Assembly (NCBI GenBank): GCA_937127245.1
Contig: CAKZLU010000042.1
Coordinates: forward strand, 1-55,951
DNA length: 55,951 nucleotides
Reading direction: 5' to 3'
Origin: an uncultured Actinomycetes bacterium
GTDB lineage: Bacteria; Actinomycetota; Geothermincolia; Fen-727; JACVIW01
The position numbers and the translations under genes are program-made. The number at the start of each line of letters is the position of its first letter. Position 1 is the stretch's first letter. The notes beneath the pieces were generated by a model, which was not told where the DNA came from, searched no databases, and worked only from the letters and a program-made list of their open reading frames with translations. Shown piece after piece: positions 1 through 9,259 of this stretch.

Positions 1-416
1 GTTTTCAGCTCGCTTAAAAGTCCTGGAGGAATAAAAATTTTTTCTCAAATTCAACTGTTGGGATTGTAAATACCGGGGGTCACCAACTTAATCCAAAAGG
101 TGCGTCAATAATTGCTTCAAATAATGAACATATTAACAAATATATGTATTCTTTTCTATCCGAATAATACTGCCAGCATTGCTCACGACGAAAGAGTGAG
201 GAGCGCGGAGGTCAATTCCTTGGGCTCGATATGTGGTTGAGGTTTGTTTCTGCATCCAAGTGGGAGTTGCGGGGACGTCTTCAAACTTAGATTCGTTATC
301 ATCCTCAAATGGTTCTATTACTTATTATTGGTATATGACAATCATTACAGGCTCATGTTCAGCACCTGGTGTAGTATTTTCTGCATGAACAAGCCATAAA
401 CGGGAGGTTAAGGTCT
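1..416. other. Intergenic stretch, no gene recognised
   Basis: The stretch is AT-rich and holds no open frame that I can support on either strand. A short open frame runs off the left edge for about 22 codons and could be the tail of a gene outside the window, but it is too short to identify. The last 15 bases carry a gggaggt Shine-Dalgarno (402-408) that belongs to the peptidase pseudogene starting at 417. Confidence 0.4.
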
Positions 417-1840
417 TTGGTTGGAAGGACGGCGGTTTTTACAACGACAGTAGTTATTATTTGCTCGTTGTGCCTCTTTGCCCCATGCTGCGCGCCGAAA
501 GCCCTCGAGGCATATCCTCCCGGGGGGTCAGCAGGACGGGTGGATTTGTTGGTCATCACTTGCGGTTCCCTCCTTTCCGAGGTCGAGAGGCTTGCGCGGG
601 TCAAGGAGAAGAACGGGCTTCGGACCGCCGTTGTTAACGTCGATGGAATCGATTCACATTACGCGGGGAGGGACCTGCCCGAGAAGATGAGGGCATGCGC
701 GATAGATTATAGAAAGAGAAAGGGGATGGACGCTCTCTTGCTTGTTGGAAGCGCGAATCTTGTCCCGACAAGGTATGTTTATTGCCCGTACAAAAAGGAC
801 ATGACCCCCGAGGAAATAAAGGAGAGCAGAGAGAGCAGGGATTATCTCAAGTACGAGAGATACTATGTTCCCACAGACCTATACTTCGCCAACCACAGGG
901 ACGATTGGGACATAAACCGCAACGGCGTTTACGGGGAGCCGAAAGGTCTGCCTGGCGTGCGCCTGGACGAAGGCGGTTTCTCATCCCAGATTTGAGTGGG
1001 AGGATCCCCGCGAAGAACGCTCAAGACCTCGCGAGGGTTGTTGACAAGATTTCGAGGTATGAGCCCCTCTCATCAAGGTCCGCGCTTTTCATAGACGCGG
1101 TGAAGGACGCGGTCCCTGTCTTTAACAGTGCCCGTTTCCTGAAGCATATTTCCTTAGGACTTCAAAGGAAGTGGAAGGTCCACGAAGTCCGAGAGGGGAG
1201 GGATGAATGTAAGCCGGCTACCATAGTAGAGAAATTGAACGGGGGAGGGTACAGCCTCGTCGTGGGAATGACGCACGGAATTCTCTTCGGTATTGTCATT
1301 GATTCGGTGAAGAGAATGCGCGTCGTTGACAGGCATCTTGAGGAGATCAAGCATGAGGAGAACATAATTCTGATGTGCGAGGAGATAGAGAAAGCTGGAT
1401 GGTACGAAGAGAGCCTCAAGCCCGCAATCCTCGATACTCGAGACGTCAGGAATTTGAAAAACGGCGTGCCTTTTTTCTTTTTCGGGTTCGGCTGCTACAT
1501 CGCCGCGTTGGATTACCGAAGCGGTTACTCGATTGTAGAGCAATTCGTGATGCAGAAAAGAGGGGCGATTGCGGCTTGCGGGCTTTCGAGGGATATCTCC
1601 GAGGTTACACGTGATGATTACCATGCGGCGCTCGAAAGAAAAGGTGGACTCCACTTCGAGATAGGAGAGTCCGTAATTCTGAACCTGTGCAACCATAGGA
1701 TGAGTTTCGGCGAGGCGCTTGCGCGCGCAATAGAGGAATATTCGTTGAGCCACCCAGAACTTATAAAAGACCTGGACCAGAAAAGAGTGCTCTTCGGTTT
1801 GACACTCATTGGGGATCCAACGCTTCGGCTGATGCGGTGA
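417..1840 (+). pseudogene. Gingipain-like (peptidase C25, clan CD) cysteine peptidase, frameshifted
   Basis: The gene reads from a TTG at 417, placed 8 bases after gggaggt, through a hydrophobic signal-like N-terminus and the N-terminal part of a C25 domain until a stop near 995. The homologous continuation lies in the next frame: it picks up at about 975-990 with IPDLSGRIPA, the usual C25 motif before the long helix ending in DKISRYE, and runs to 1840. Both catalytic positions are in the second half: His in MTHG (codon at 1274) and Cys in FGFGCY (codon at 1493). A one-base loss (or two-base gain) between about 960 and 995 explains the break. Families of this type are secreted or surface peptidases. 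A sequencing error is the main alternative to a true pseudogene, because both halves are otherwise undamaged. Confidence 0.75.
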
Positions 1841-2560
1841 AGGAGGATGAATCTAATATAAAAAAGGCCAAAGACACATGCTTTATCGCCCTAAGTTATT
1901 CAGATGTGTTCTTGCTCGGGTATCTTGACCGGGGTTAAGAAAAACAAGACGAATGCCGAATTCTGATCATGGATACAAACTTTTGACATTTTGTCTTGAT
2001 TATGGTTTGCCGGTGTGCTATAAGATACATAGGGCGGTCCGGTGCCCCACATTTGGACCATCCAAACATCCCCAAGAGTTGCCGCATTCGGTCTAAGATG
2101 AGCCGGGCCGCCTCCCCTCATTTTTAGGCTATTTTCATTCGAAATCGGCGACTCGAAGGGTCACATTTTCTCAGGGTGAATGTTGGGTTCTCGCGCGTTA
2201 AACGCTGCCTATCGAAACCCCGCGTTTACTTTTGCGGCAAAAGTTCAGCTGTTCACGGAGGTTTCAATCATGTGACAACTGAATTCGTATGCATGTGTCA
2301 CCTTTTGGGCAGAGAAAAGCAGGCGCTAAGACGAATGGGGGTTTGCCCTAAACATTTTGTCTCTAACCCTTTCCGCTTCCGCCCTGCTTGGCGAATGGTT
2401 GCAACCTCACAACCTATGTCAGAAGCATGATGAAGGGTGTTATCATTTCGTAGGCAATGGTATTTGACGTTAGGAATGCCGCCAAGATCGTATTTCACGG
2501 CGCTCTTTTAAGTGTTTGTTTTTCGGTTGTGGTAACAATGGGTTGACGGGAGGAGGCGCT
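1841..2560. other. Intergenic stretch of about 720 bp, nothing recognised
   Basis: There is no supported coding frame, tRNA or terminator with a T-run here. Short open frames on both strands lack Shine-Dalgarno sequences and recognisable protein character. The final bases (2548-2555, gggaggag) are the ribosome binding site of the next gene. Confidence 0.4.
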
Positions 2561-2851
2561 ATGTATTTCTTCGCTTACGGAACACTCGCAAGCGGCGGGC
2601 TGATGGCGGAAAAATGCCCGAAGGCGAAGTTCATCTCAAGGGCGGTCTTGAAGGGATACCGCCAGACGGCTTTGAATGTCGTGCCGGATGAGGGTTCCTC
2701 TGTTGATGGCGTTCTCTGGGAGATAGACGAGGAGTGCATAAAAGTCTTAGATGAATATGAGAACTGCCCTTATTGGTACAAGAGAAAGGAGATGGAAGTA
2801 TTCTCAGAGAAAACCGGGGACATGAAAGCGGTTGTTTACTACCGTCCTTGA
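2561..2851 (+). CDS. Gamma-glutamylcyclotransferase-like (AIG2/GGACT fold) protein
   Basis: This is a 96-residue protein starting at ATG 2561, eight bases after a gggaggagg sequence. The N-terminus has the family's FAYGTL substrate-loop motif, and the C-terminal half has VDGVLWEID followed by LDEYENCPYWYKR. The Glu in that last segment lies where the catalytic glutamate of gamma-glutamylcyclotransferase and gamma-glutamylamine cyclotransferase sits. Family members cyclise gamma-glutamyl amino acids or isopeptides to 5-oxoproline, but many small bacterial members have no proven substrate. It sits 44 bases upstream of the GH3 gene on the same strand and could share its transcript. The fold assignment is confident; the substrate is not known. 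Confidence 0.8.
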   Translation: MYFFAYGTLASGGLMAEKCPKAKFISRAVLKGYRQTALNVVPDEGSSVDGVLWEIDEECIKVLDEYENCPYWYKRKEMEVFSEKTGDMKAVVYYRP

Positions 2852-2895
2852 GGGTCTTCCCAATAAAGAATAGGCATCAGCACTGGAGGTGTCAG

Positions 2896-4962
2896 ATGGG
2901 CGCAACAGAGTTCGTTTCGATAGTTGAGTGCCTGGATGAAGCGGAAAGAGAGGAGAGGATAAGAGACCTTGTCTCGAAAATGAGCCTATGGGAGAAGCTT
3001 CATGAGATGACGGGGAACTTCGGACCCATAAGGCTATTTCTAACTGTGGTTCGCTATGGACTCATTCCATCAGAATCCGGAGGAAACAGACGACGGGGTA
3101 TCCCGAAACTCATATTCACGGACGGTCCGAGGGGCATAATGCTCAACCGCTCCACCTGCTTTCCCGCCGCCATTGCGAGGGGAGCCTCATGGGATTTGGA
3201 TCTTGCCGAACGCATAGGGGATGTGTTGGGAGCGGAGGCAAGGTCTCAAGGTGCGAACTTCTACGGCGGGGTTTGCATAAATCTTCTCCGACATCCCGGA
3301 TGGGGGAGAGCCCAGGAGACATTCGGCGAGGAACCTTACCTTCTGGGGATGATGGGCGCAGCAGAAATAAAGGGATTGAAGCGGCATGTCATGGCGTGCG
3401 CGAAGCACTACGCGTGCAATTCGATAGAGGAAGCGCGCTTCTATGTTGATGTGCGCATTGATGAGCGCACTCTTCGTGAGGTTTATCTTCCTCATTTCAA
3501 GAAGTGCGTGGATGCGGGTGCCGCAAGCATTATGAGCGCATACAACAGGGTTAACGGGGACTATTGCGGGGAAAACGTACACCTTCTACGGGAGATACTC
3601 AAAACAGATTGGGGGTTTGATGGATTCGTGATGTCCGACTTCTTCTGGGGTGTCTATGACGGCGTTAAGGGCGCGAAAGCCGGGCTTGATATGGAGATGC
3701 CCTCTGCGAGAAAGTTCGGGATCAGGCTGTATCGCGCGGTCAAGAAAGGTCTCGTGGACGAGGCGCTCATAGATGAGGCGGTGGTCAGAATACTTCGCAA
3801 GAAGGCAGAGTATGCCGCGGTTGGTGAACCGGAGCGTTACGGAAAAGGGCAGGTGGCATGCCAAGCTCACAGAGAACTTGCCCTTGAGGCGGCAAGGAAG
3901 GGGATTGTCCTTCTCAAAAACGATGGCGGCGCTTTGCCCTTTGCCCGCGAGGGTTTGAGGAGAATCGCGGTTTTCGGAAGGCTTGCTCGCAGGAAGAACA
4001 TCGGGGATATGGGGAGCAGCAGGGTGAGGCCTCCTTACGTGGTGACGCCGCTTGAGGGGATAAGGAAGAAAGCCGCGGGAGTCGAGGTTGTCTTTGATCC
4101 AGGGAAGAATCTTGGTCGGGTCGCGGAGTTAGCAGCGCACGCGGACGCGGTAGTGGTTGTGGCGGGTCTTACCTGGAGGGATGAGGGGGAGTACGTAGGT
4201 ATCGGTCCCGTGGGTATAGGTTGTGACAGAGAGAACCTTGACCTTTCTCCCGCTCAGGAGGCTTTGATACTGGCGGCGGCGGAGAAGGCGAAAAAGTGCG
4301 TAGTTGTGCTCGAGGGCGGCTCGGCGATCACGATGGAAAAATGGAAAGACAAAGTTGACGCGATTCTCATGGCCTGGTATCCGGGGATGGAAGGGGGGAC
4401 CGCCATTGCGGAAGTTCTTTTCGGGGAGGTTAACCCGAGCGGAAAGCTTCCGGTGACATTTCCAAAATCAACTGATGACTTGCCTTTCTTCGACAGGAAA
4501 GCAAAGAGGATTGAATATGGTTACTTCCACGGGTACAGGCTTTTTGACAAAGAGGGGAGAAAGCCCGCGTTTCCCTTCGGGTTTGGTTTGAGTTACACGC
4601 AGTTTTCATACGAGAACCTCTCGATTGAGAAGGCATCTTCAGGTAATGAGGGCGTCGAGATATCCTGCGATGTGGGAAACATCGGAGGGCGCGAGGGGGC
4701 GGAAGTTGTTCAACTGTATGTGGGATATGAGAACTCTTCTATTGAAAGGCCCGTGAAAGAGCTAAAGGGTTTTTCGCGGGTTGACTTAAAACCGGGTGAG
4801 AAAAAGAGGGTCTCGTTTGTCGTCAGGCCTGATGACCTCGCATACTACGATGCGGAATCCGCATCCTGGCGGGTCGAGGATATCGAGTACAATGGGTACG
4901 TCGGTTCATCATCCGCAAAGGAGGACATCAAACTCGCTGGAAGCTTCAAGTTAGGCGCGTGA
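2896..4962 (+). CDS. Glycoside hydrolase family 3 protein (beta-glucosidase type)
   Basis: The protein has 688 residues and starts at ATG 2896 behind ggaggt (2885-2890). The order is the classic GH3 one: an N-terminal TIM barrel (about 1-330), a C-terminal alpha/beta sandwich (about 350-560) and a fibronectin-III-like end (about 590-680). The KHYACN motif (Lys170-His171) and the nucleophile motif GFVMSDFFWG, with Asp248 as the expected catalytic nucleophile, are intact. There is no signal peptide, so the enzyme should act in the cytoplasm on imported oligosaccharides. This fits the sugar symporter gene (6546-8024) nearby on the other strand. GH3 includes beta-glucosidases, beta-xylosidases and N-acetylglucosaminidases. 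The domain layout favours the glucosidase/xylosidase group, but sugar specificity cannot be read from sequence. Confidence 0.92.
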   Translation: MGATEFVSIVECLDEAEREERIRDLVSKMSLWEKLHEMTGNFGPIRLFLTVVRYGLIPSESGGNRRRGIPKLIFTDGPRGIMLNRSTCFPAAIARGASWDLDLAERIGDVLGAEARSQGANFYGGVCINLLRHPGWGRAQETFGEEPYLLGMMGAAEIKGLKRHVMACAKHYACNSIEEARFYVDVRIDERTLREVYLPHFKKCVDAGAASIMSAYNRVNGDYCGENVHLLREILKTDWGFDGFVMSDFFWGVYDGVKGAKAGLDMEMPSARKFGIRLYRAVKKGLVDEALIDEAVVRILRKKAEYAAVGEPERYGKGQVACQAHRELALEAARKGIVLLKNDGGALPFAREGLRRIAVFGRLARRKNIGDMGSSRVRPPYVVTPLEGIRKKAAGVEVVFDPGKNLGRVAELAAHADAVVVVAGLTWRDEGEYVGIGPVGIGCDRENLDLSPAQEALILAAAEKAKKCVVVLEGGSAITMEKWKDKVDAILMAWYPGMEGGTAIAEVLFGEVNPSGKLPVTFPKSTDDLPFFDRKAKRIEYGYFHGYRLFDKEGRKPAFPFGFGLSYTQFSYENLSIEKASSGNEGVEISCDVGNIGGREGAEVVQLYVGYENSSIERPVKELKGFSRVDLKPGEKKRVSFVVRPDDLAYYDAESASWRVEDIEYNGYVGSSSAKEDIKLAGSFKLGA

Positions 4963-5054
4963 GGGCAGAAAAGGGCATTGGGTGGGGCGAAAGATTGGGT
5001 GGAGAGTGTAGGGCTGGTCGGCTTTCCCGGTAGGATGGTATTGAGTGCGGGCTA

Positions 5055-6170
5055 TCAAGACGATGATTCCTCTCCGATGCCGCGGACCAACTCGAGAAAG
5101 AAAAGCCAGTTCTCATGGGGAACGCTCGGATGAACCGCATGGTCAATTGCCGGTATGTAGCCCCTTTTTTCGAGCATCTCAGGCAAGATTCTTCTTACTT
5201 CGGTTTCGATTTTCTCCTTTGGCTCCTCGAGCAGACGCTTGTCTATCCCTCCCCAGATGACGAACTCGTTTGGGTATTCCCCTCTGACTTTCAGAATGTC
5301 CATCCCCGCCTGCACCTCGAAGGGATAGAGCATGTTTATACCCGCTTTGACGAAAAGCGTCAGAAGAAGCGTTACATCGCCGTCGGAGTCAACACCGGCT
5401 GCCGGAATGCCTATTTCATTTTTGCAGAATCCAATGAGTTCCGAGTAGAAAGGGAGCATGAATTTCTCGAACGTGCGCGGACTAATCATCGGACCGTTTC
5501 GGTAGCACATGTCCTCCCACAGGCTCACAAGTTCAGGGCGGCGCTTCTCGGATATTTTCTTCAAGACTCCCTTCCAGAGATAGACCCAGTGGCGCGATAT
5601 ATCAAGGATTAGTTCGGGGTTTGTTTTGTACGAGATGAAAAGTCTCTCAAGCCCGAGCAGGTGCCTCAGCGTGCCGAACAGTCCTGTTATATAGACGCAG
5701 AGAGGCCAGTCGTCTGAAACATCAATCGCGAGAAATAGGTCGAGCAGCGCAAGCCTGTCCGGGGTCTCAGGGTCAAGCCTCCCTTTGAGCGTCTTCCAGT
5801 CTCCCTTATCTTTGACCGGCGCCTCGAGGAACTTCGGGATGGTGCTCGAACCGTCCTTTGGAACCATCACCACGCTCCCGGAAATATCTCTCTTGATGAG
5901 CATTTCGCCTTTTTCACCAAGCACTTCCTCATCGAAGGGAGGGTCGAACCCTGGATGGAGGTGGCCCCCGATTACAAGCGGTATCTGGAAATCGAACCCA
6001 AAGTGGATGTAAGCGCTCAGCTCGTCGTTTATCTCCTCGGGGAGCCCTTCAGCGTGCCACCTTGACAAGGTCTCGTTCCAGAAACCGAGCGTCTCGGTTC
6101 GCACGGGGCGGTCGGTTGGTTCAAACGCTATAGTCTTCAAGAAGCGCTCCTTTGCGGTCATCTCGCCCAC
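5055..6170 (-). CDS. Uroporphyrinogen decarboxylase (URO-D) superfamily protein
   Basis: The protein has 371 residues. I place the start at GTG 6170, seven bases after gaggaggga; a Met three codons in is the alternative. The N-terminus (TAKERFLKTIAFEPTDRPV) is typical of the non-heme URO-D-like branch, whose members include corrinoid-dependent methyltransferases. The C-terminal half has the expected barrel features, for example FVIWGGIDKRLL and the ending with HAVHPSVPHENW. The true HemE active-site pattern near the N-terminus is not evident and no corrinoid protein is adjacent, so heme synthesis is unlikely. It is convergent with the GH3 gene and lies upstream-adjacent to a sugar symporter. 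URO-D-like genes often occur in carbohydrate loci with unknown roles, so function is left open. Confidence 0.8.
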   Translation of the reverse strand: MGEMTAKERFLKTIAFEPTDRPVRTETLGFWNETLSRWHAEGLPEEINDELSAYIHFGFDFQIPLVIGGHLHPGFDPPFDEEVLGEKGEMLIKRDISGSVVMVPKDGSSTIPKFLEAPVKDKGDWKTLKGRLDPETPDRLALLDLFLAIDVSDDWPLCVYITGLFGTLRHLLGLERLFISYKTNPELILDISRHWVYLWKGVLKKISEKRRPELVSLWEDMCYRNGPMISPRTFEKFMLPFYSELIGFCKNEIGIPAAGVDSDGDVTLLLTLFVKAGINMLYPFEVQAGMDILKVRGEYPNEFVIWGGIDKRLLEEPKEKIETEVRRILPEMLEKRGYIPAIDHAVHPSVPHENWLFFLELVRGIGEESSS

Positions 6171-6248
6171 GCTTTGCTCCCTCCTCTTTGTTTGTGTTTT
6201 TACGAGTTCAGCTCGTTGGCTGACCGTTTGTCCTGACCGCGCCTCTCA

Positions 6249-6340
6249 CTCTCCGCTCTTCCGGCGCATTGGGCATTTTCCAGAATCCGCAGTTCGGCAG
6301 TTTTTGGTGCTCTCCGCTCTTTTCGCGCATGGGGCATTTA
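6249..6340. repeat. Two imperfect direct repeats 61 bp apart in the 6171-6545 gap
   Basis: The segment CTCTCCGCTCTT recurs at 6249 and 6310. In both copies it is followed, after a few variable bases, by a GCGCAT/GGGCATTT block, giving two copies of about 30 bp (6249-6279 and 6310-6340). The DNA between them is unrelated. With gaps, the first copy also resembles the 29-bp repeats of the array at 11755-12117 (shared CTTCC, GGCGC and GGG/ATT blocks), and the spacing is the same. The rest of this 375-bp gap between the URO-D-like gene and the symporter holds no gene or RNA that I recognise. Confidence 0.5.
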
Positions 6341-6545
6341 TTATTTCACTCATTCGCGGGTCTGTGAGCCGGTCTTTTGTTTCCCCCTTCCCCCCGAGAG
6401 AGCCGGTCGCGGGTCGTTCTTCGGGCGGGTTCACGCGCGCTTGAGCCCGCCGCGTTCGCGGGGCTTCTGGGGTTGACGTTTGCTTCTTAGCGGGTGTTCT
6501 CTCTTGTAAGGAACGATTGAACGATCAATGGCGCCGAAAGAGTGA

Positions 6546-8024
6546 TCAGAGGAGTTTCTCTATCCTTTCCTCGTCAAAGGGCTTCCCCTCCTTCTTGAGC
6601 ATTATCGCCTCTTTCAAGTGTTCGTGCCTCTCGCGTGTCATTGGAAGAAGGATAGAGAGAGTGATGCTAAGGGTGAGGAAGAGCGCCGGACCCCATGCGA
6701 AAAGTAGTTTGATGCCGGTGAGGGTTGCTGGCGCCTGTTTGGCGTCCGCCACGTATCCGATCCATGAGAGTATTAGGCCCACGAGCCAGAGCATCACCGC
6801 GACAGCAGCCTTCTGTATGACGCCTGTTATTCCGAAGTAGAGTCCCTCGCGTCTCTGTCCCGTCTTGAACTCGTCTACCTCTACCGCGTCGGGAATCATT
6901 GACCATGCGATGAAGGGTATGACCGTGACGCCTCCCGCGGCGAGAACTATTATCACGTAGAGGAAGACGTCCATACCGGGCTTGAGGAAGAGAACGCAGA
7001 TTGCCTGAGTGAGAGCCCACATGGACGTGAAAAGTATGTAGGAGGCGCGTTTTCCTATTCTGTTCGTGACGAGGGCGATTATTGGTACCCACAGGAGAGT
7101 GGTGGCGAAGAGCGCGAGGAGGACGAGCGATGACTTTTCCTCCGTCATCCTCATGTTGTATTTGGTGAAATACACGAGCACCGCTGCCGCGACGTTCAGC
7201 GCGCACGCTCCGAAGGCGTAGGCGCCCAGCGTGTAGAGGAACGGCTTGTTCTTGAATGCGGATTGGAAGACGTCCCTGAAGCGGATGCTCACCTCACCGG
7301 GGTATAATTCATGACCGCGCGTGAATCTCCATGTCAGAAGAAGGGGGAGGATCCCGAACGCGCCGTAGATGGCGGCGGTCGCGGACCAGCCGGCTCTCGT
7401 GTTTCCCACCATCGACCCGAAACTCTTCGCAAGGATCAGGGTGCACGCCGCGGCGATTATGGTGAAGGCCTGGCTCCAACCGACCCTGACTATGGCGAGA
7501 GAGCCGCGTTCGTCATAATTGTCTGTCATCTCGGCGGCAAGCGCCGTGTAAGGAACCCCTATGAGCGTCATGCAGGTGAAGAAGAGCGTCACCGCGAAGA
7601 TGAAGTAGGCGGTGTTGGCTGCGCCCTTCAAGCGGAAGTCGGTGAATATGAGCCAGACGGAGAGCGCAAAGGGAAGTGCCGTGAAAGCGATGAAGGGTCT
7701 TCTCCTGCCGTAATGGGATTTGACCCTGTCCGACCAGATGCCGACTGCCGGGTCGGTCACCGCGTCCCAGATCGTGGCTATCATCATGATGAGGCCCGCT
7801 GTCGAAGCGGGCATGTGCACTATGTCGGTGAGGAAGTAAAGGTAGAAGACGTAGAACGCGCTCCAGGCGAGGGTTGTTGCTCCTTCCGCTCCCCCGTAGG
7901 CGAAATTGACACTAAAAGGGAGCTTGCCCGTGTCTTTCGCTTTCGAGCTTTCTTGAGCCAATTGCGCCTCTTGAGTGCCGATTATTGCGCCGAAAAAAAC
8001 CGAAAAACTCTTGAAAGCGGACAT
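6546..8024 (-). CDS. GPH/MelB-type sugar:cation symporter
   Basis: The protein has 492 residues and about 12 hydrophobic segments. The glycoside-pentoside-hexuronide family signature follows the first helices: YLYFLTDIVHM, then IWDAVTDPAVGIWSDRVKS and the basic loop HYGRRRPF. The aspartates in this region contribute to cation and sugar binding in MelB. The ATG at 8024 has no clear Shine-Dalgarno, whereas TTG 7961 (codon 22) follows aagagg, so the first 21 residues may be untranslated. The neighbouring cytoplasmic GH3 enzyme suggests uptake of a glycoside that is then hydrolysed inside the cell. This is inference from context; the transported sugar is unknown. Confidence 0.88.
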   Translation of the reverse strand: MSAFKSFSVFFGAIIGTQEAQLAQESSKAKDTGKLPFSVNFAYGGAEGATTLAWSAFYVFYLYFLTDIVHMPASTAGLIMMIATIWDAVTDPAVGIWSDRVKSHYGRRRPFIAFTALPFALSVWLIFTDFRLKGAANTAYFIFAVTLFFTCMTLIGVPYTALAAEMTDNYDERGSLAIVRVGWSQAFTIIAAACTLILAKSFGSMVGNTRAGWSATAAIYGAFGILPLLLTWRFTRGHELYPGEVSIRFRDVFQSAFKNKPFLYTLGAYAFGACALNVAAAVLVYFTKYNMRMTEEKSSLVLLALFATTLLWVPIIALVTNRIGKRASYILFTSMWALTQAICVLFLKPGMDVFLYVIIVLAAGGVTVIPFIAWSMIPDAVEVDEFKTGQRREGLYFGITGVIQKAAVAVMLWLVGLILSWIGYVADAKQAPATLTGIKLLFAWGPALFLTLSITLSILLPMTRERHEHLKEAIMLKKEGKPFDEERIEKLL

Positions 8025-8117
8025 ACTCTTTTTTGCACTGGCTATTCTTTCACGAATGCGCTTACAAGGGAAGACATGGCTTTTTAGAGGGGCATTGATA
8101 GCAATTGATGTTGCAAA

Positions 8118-8152
8118 AATTCAAAAATGGTGCCTGGCACCATTTTGGAATT
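8118..8152. repeat. Palindromic element, core GGTGCC-T-GGCACC (copy 1)
   Basis: This is a near-perfect inverted repeat with 17-bp arms, one mismatch and a single central base. The inner 11 bp on each side (8124-8134 and 8136-8146) pair perfectly. It touches the stop codon of the DUF3795 gene on the reverse strand. Read in that direction the hairpin is followed by a T-rich tract, so it could act as a terminator. A second copy with the same core lies at 55875-55903. A shared core in unrelated contexts suggests a dispersed REP-like element rather than two independent terminators. Confidence 0.7.
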
Positions 8153-8604
8153 TAGTCGACGTCAAGTGGCGAGCCGCAGCTTCTGCACCTTTTTGCCCCG
8201 CGGAAAAGGGCGTATCCGCATTCCGGGCAGTGGTAGCGCTCAATCTCGGAAGCTATCCATTTTTCCGTTCCGAGCTCTCTCCAGGCAGGCACCGCGCGCA
8301 AAATGACTTTCTTTCCCACGGGAAGGGGGAAATTCTCGATGTGTTCGCAGGGGAACCCATCGCACTGGTGGCATCCTTCGAAACCTTTGGAAAGTGCGCA
8401 GTCACGAATCGGGCAGTTGGAGCAGTAGAAGAAGAGATTTTCAGAAAGACAACCCTCACATTTAATCTCGTAAGGGGACACGCCGTATACCTGTGTAAGA
8501 CGCTCCTTGAACTTCTGGTTGTTGTCCCGGTGCGCTATTAAGACAGCGCAAACCCCGCAATAAAGCCCGCATGGGGCGATAAGTTTTTTGTCAAACGGGT
8601 CCAT
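8152..8604 (-). CDS. DUF3795-type cysteine-rich protein with C-terminal zinc ribbon
   Basis: The protein has 150 residues and starts at ATG 8604 behind ggggagg. The N-terminus APCGLYCGVC followed by CEGC, CSNC, C and CHQC clusters is the pattern of DUF3795, a small family thought to bind metal or an iron-sulfur centre. The last 30 residues add a second motif, CPECGY then CRSCGSP, typical of a rubredoxin-like zinc ribbon. In total there are about 16 cysteines, all in CxxC-like spacing, so the metal sites look intact. No biochemical role is established for the family. It stands alone, with a palindrome at its 3' end that may terminate it. Confidence 0.8.
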   Translation of the reverse strand: MDPFDKKLIAPCGLYCGVCAVLIAHRDNNQKFKERLTQVYGVSPYEIKCEGCLSENLFFYCSNCPIRDCALSKGFEGCHQCDGFPCEHIENFPLPVGKKVILRAVPAWRELGTEKWIASEIERYHCPECGYALFRGAKRCRSCGSPLDVD

Positions 8605-8977
8605 TCATCCTCCCCTATGGAGAAAAAGACGCGCTTTCCGGCGTTTTTCCTTATTCGATAAGAGATTAAACCACATGAAATCTTTTCTTGCTATTTATCA
8701 AATTCCGATTCCTCAACTTTGGAGCAGTCTAACCTGGGATGTTTGCCGGTAGTCGGTGAGAATGAGAACCAATCGTCGTGCGGGATGCTGTTTTCCTTCC
8801 ATTTCAATCTCGTAATCTCAAGCGGGATGAACTTACGGGTGAAGCTTATTTGATGATAGATAAGGCTTTAAGGGTAAATTTTGCACATAGATTTCCTTTA
8901 TGAGCTTTCAATCGAAAAGCTCAACCGCGGCTCTAACGGTCACGCACAAGATCACGACGCGGTGCTTCAAGACTTGA
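8605..8977. other. Intergenic stretch of about 370 bp, nothing recognised
   Basis: There are no supported open frames, tRNA or clear repeats. The first bases carry the Shine-Dalgarno of the DUF3795 gene on the reverse strand. The remainder separates it from the 3' end of the DUF2267 gene on the same strand. Confidence 0.35.
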
Positions 8978-9259
8978 TCAACCCTGGGTTATCGTGGGAT
9001 AGCCCGGCTTTTCGGGGACTGGTTCCCCTTCTTCCATGTAGAGTTCGACGCGCTCAATGATGTCTTCGGGCAAGGGCTCAACGCTTTCGAAACCGGCTGA
9101 CAGTTTTTCAGGGAGAGCATCGGCAATTATTCGTTCCTTTTCTTCAGGCAGAAACGCTTTCAGAGCGCCCACTACCGCGCGGACGACTCTATCCGCTTCG
9201 CTGAGGCTTTCAAGCCCGAGATCTTCTTTGATCGCCTTGAGAAAATCTTCAAGCCTCAT
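8978..9259 (-). CDS. DUF2267 domain protein
   Basis: The protein has 93 residues and starts at ATG 9259 just after aggaggt. The sequence is helical and acidic, with the DUF2267 pattern: an N-terminal EDFLKAIKEDLGL helix, then SEADRVVRAVVGALKAFL and the LPEEKERIIADALPEKL segment. Most members have one or two such units of about 60 residues; this one has a single unit plus a short proline-containing tail. Function is unknown for the family, and the gene stands alone between two gene-free stretches. Confidence 0.75.
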   Translation of the reverse strand: MRLEDFLKAIKEDLGLESLSEADRVVRAVVGALKAFLPEEKERIIADALPEKLSAGFESVEPLPEDIIERVELYMEEGEPVPEKPGYPTITQG

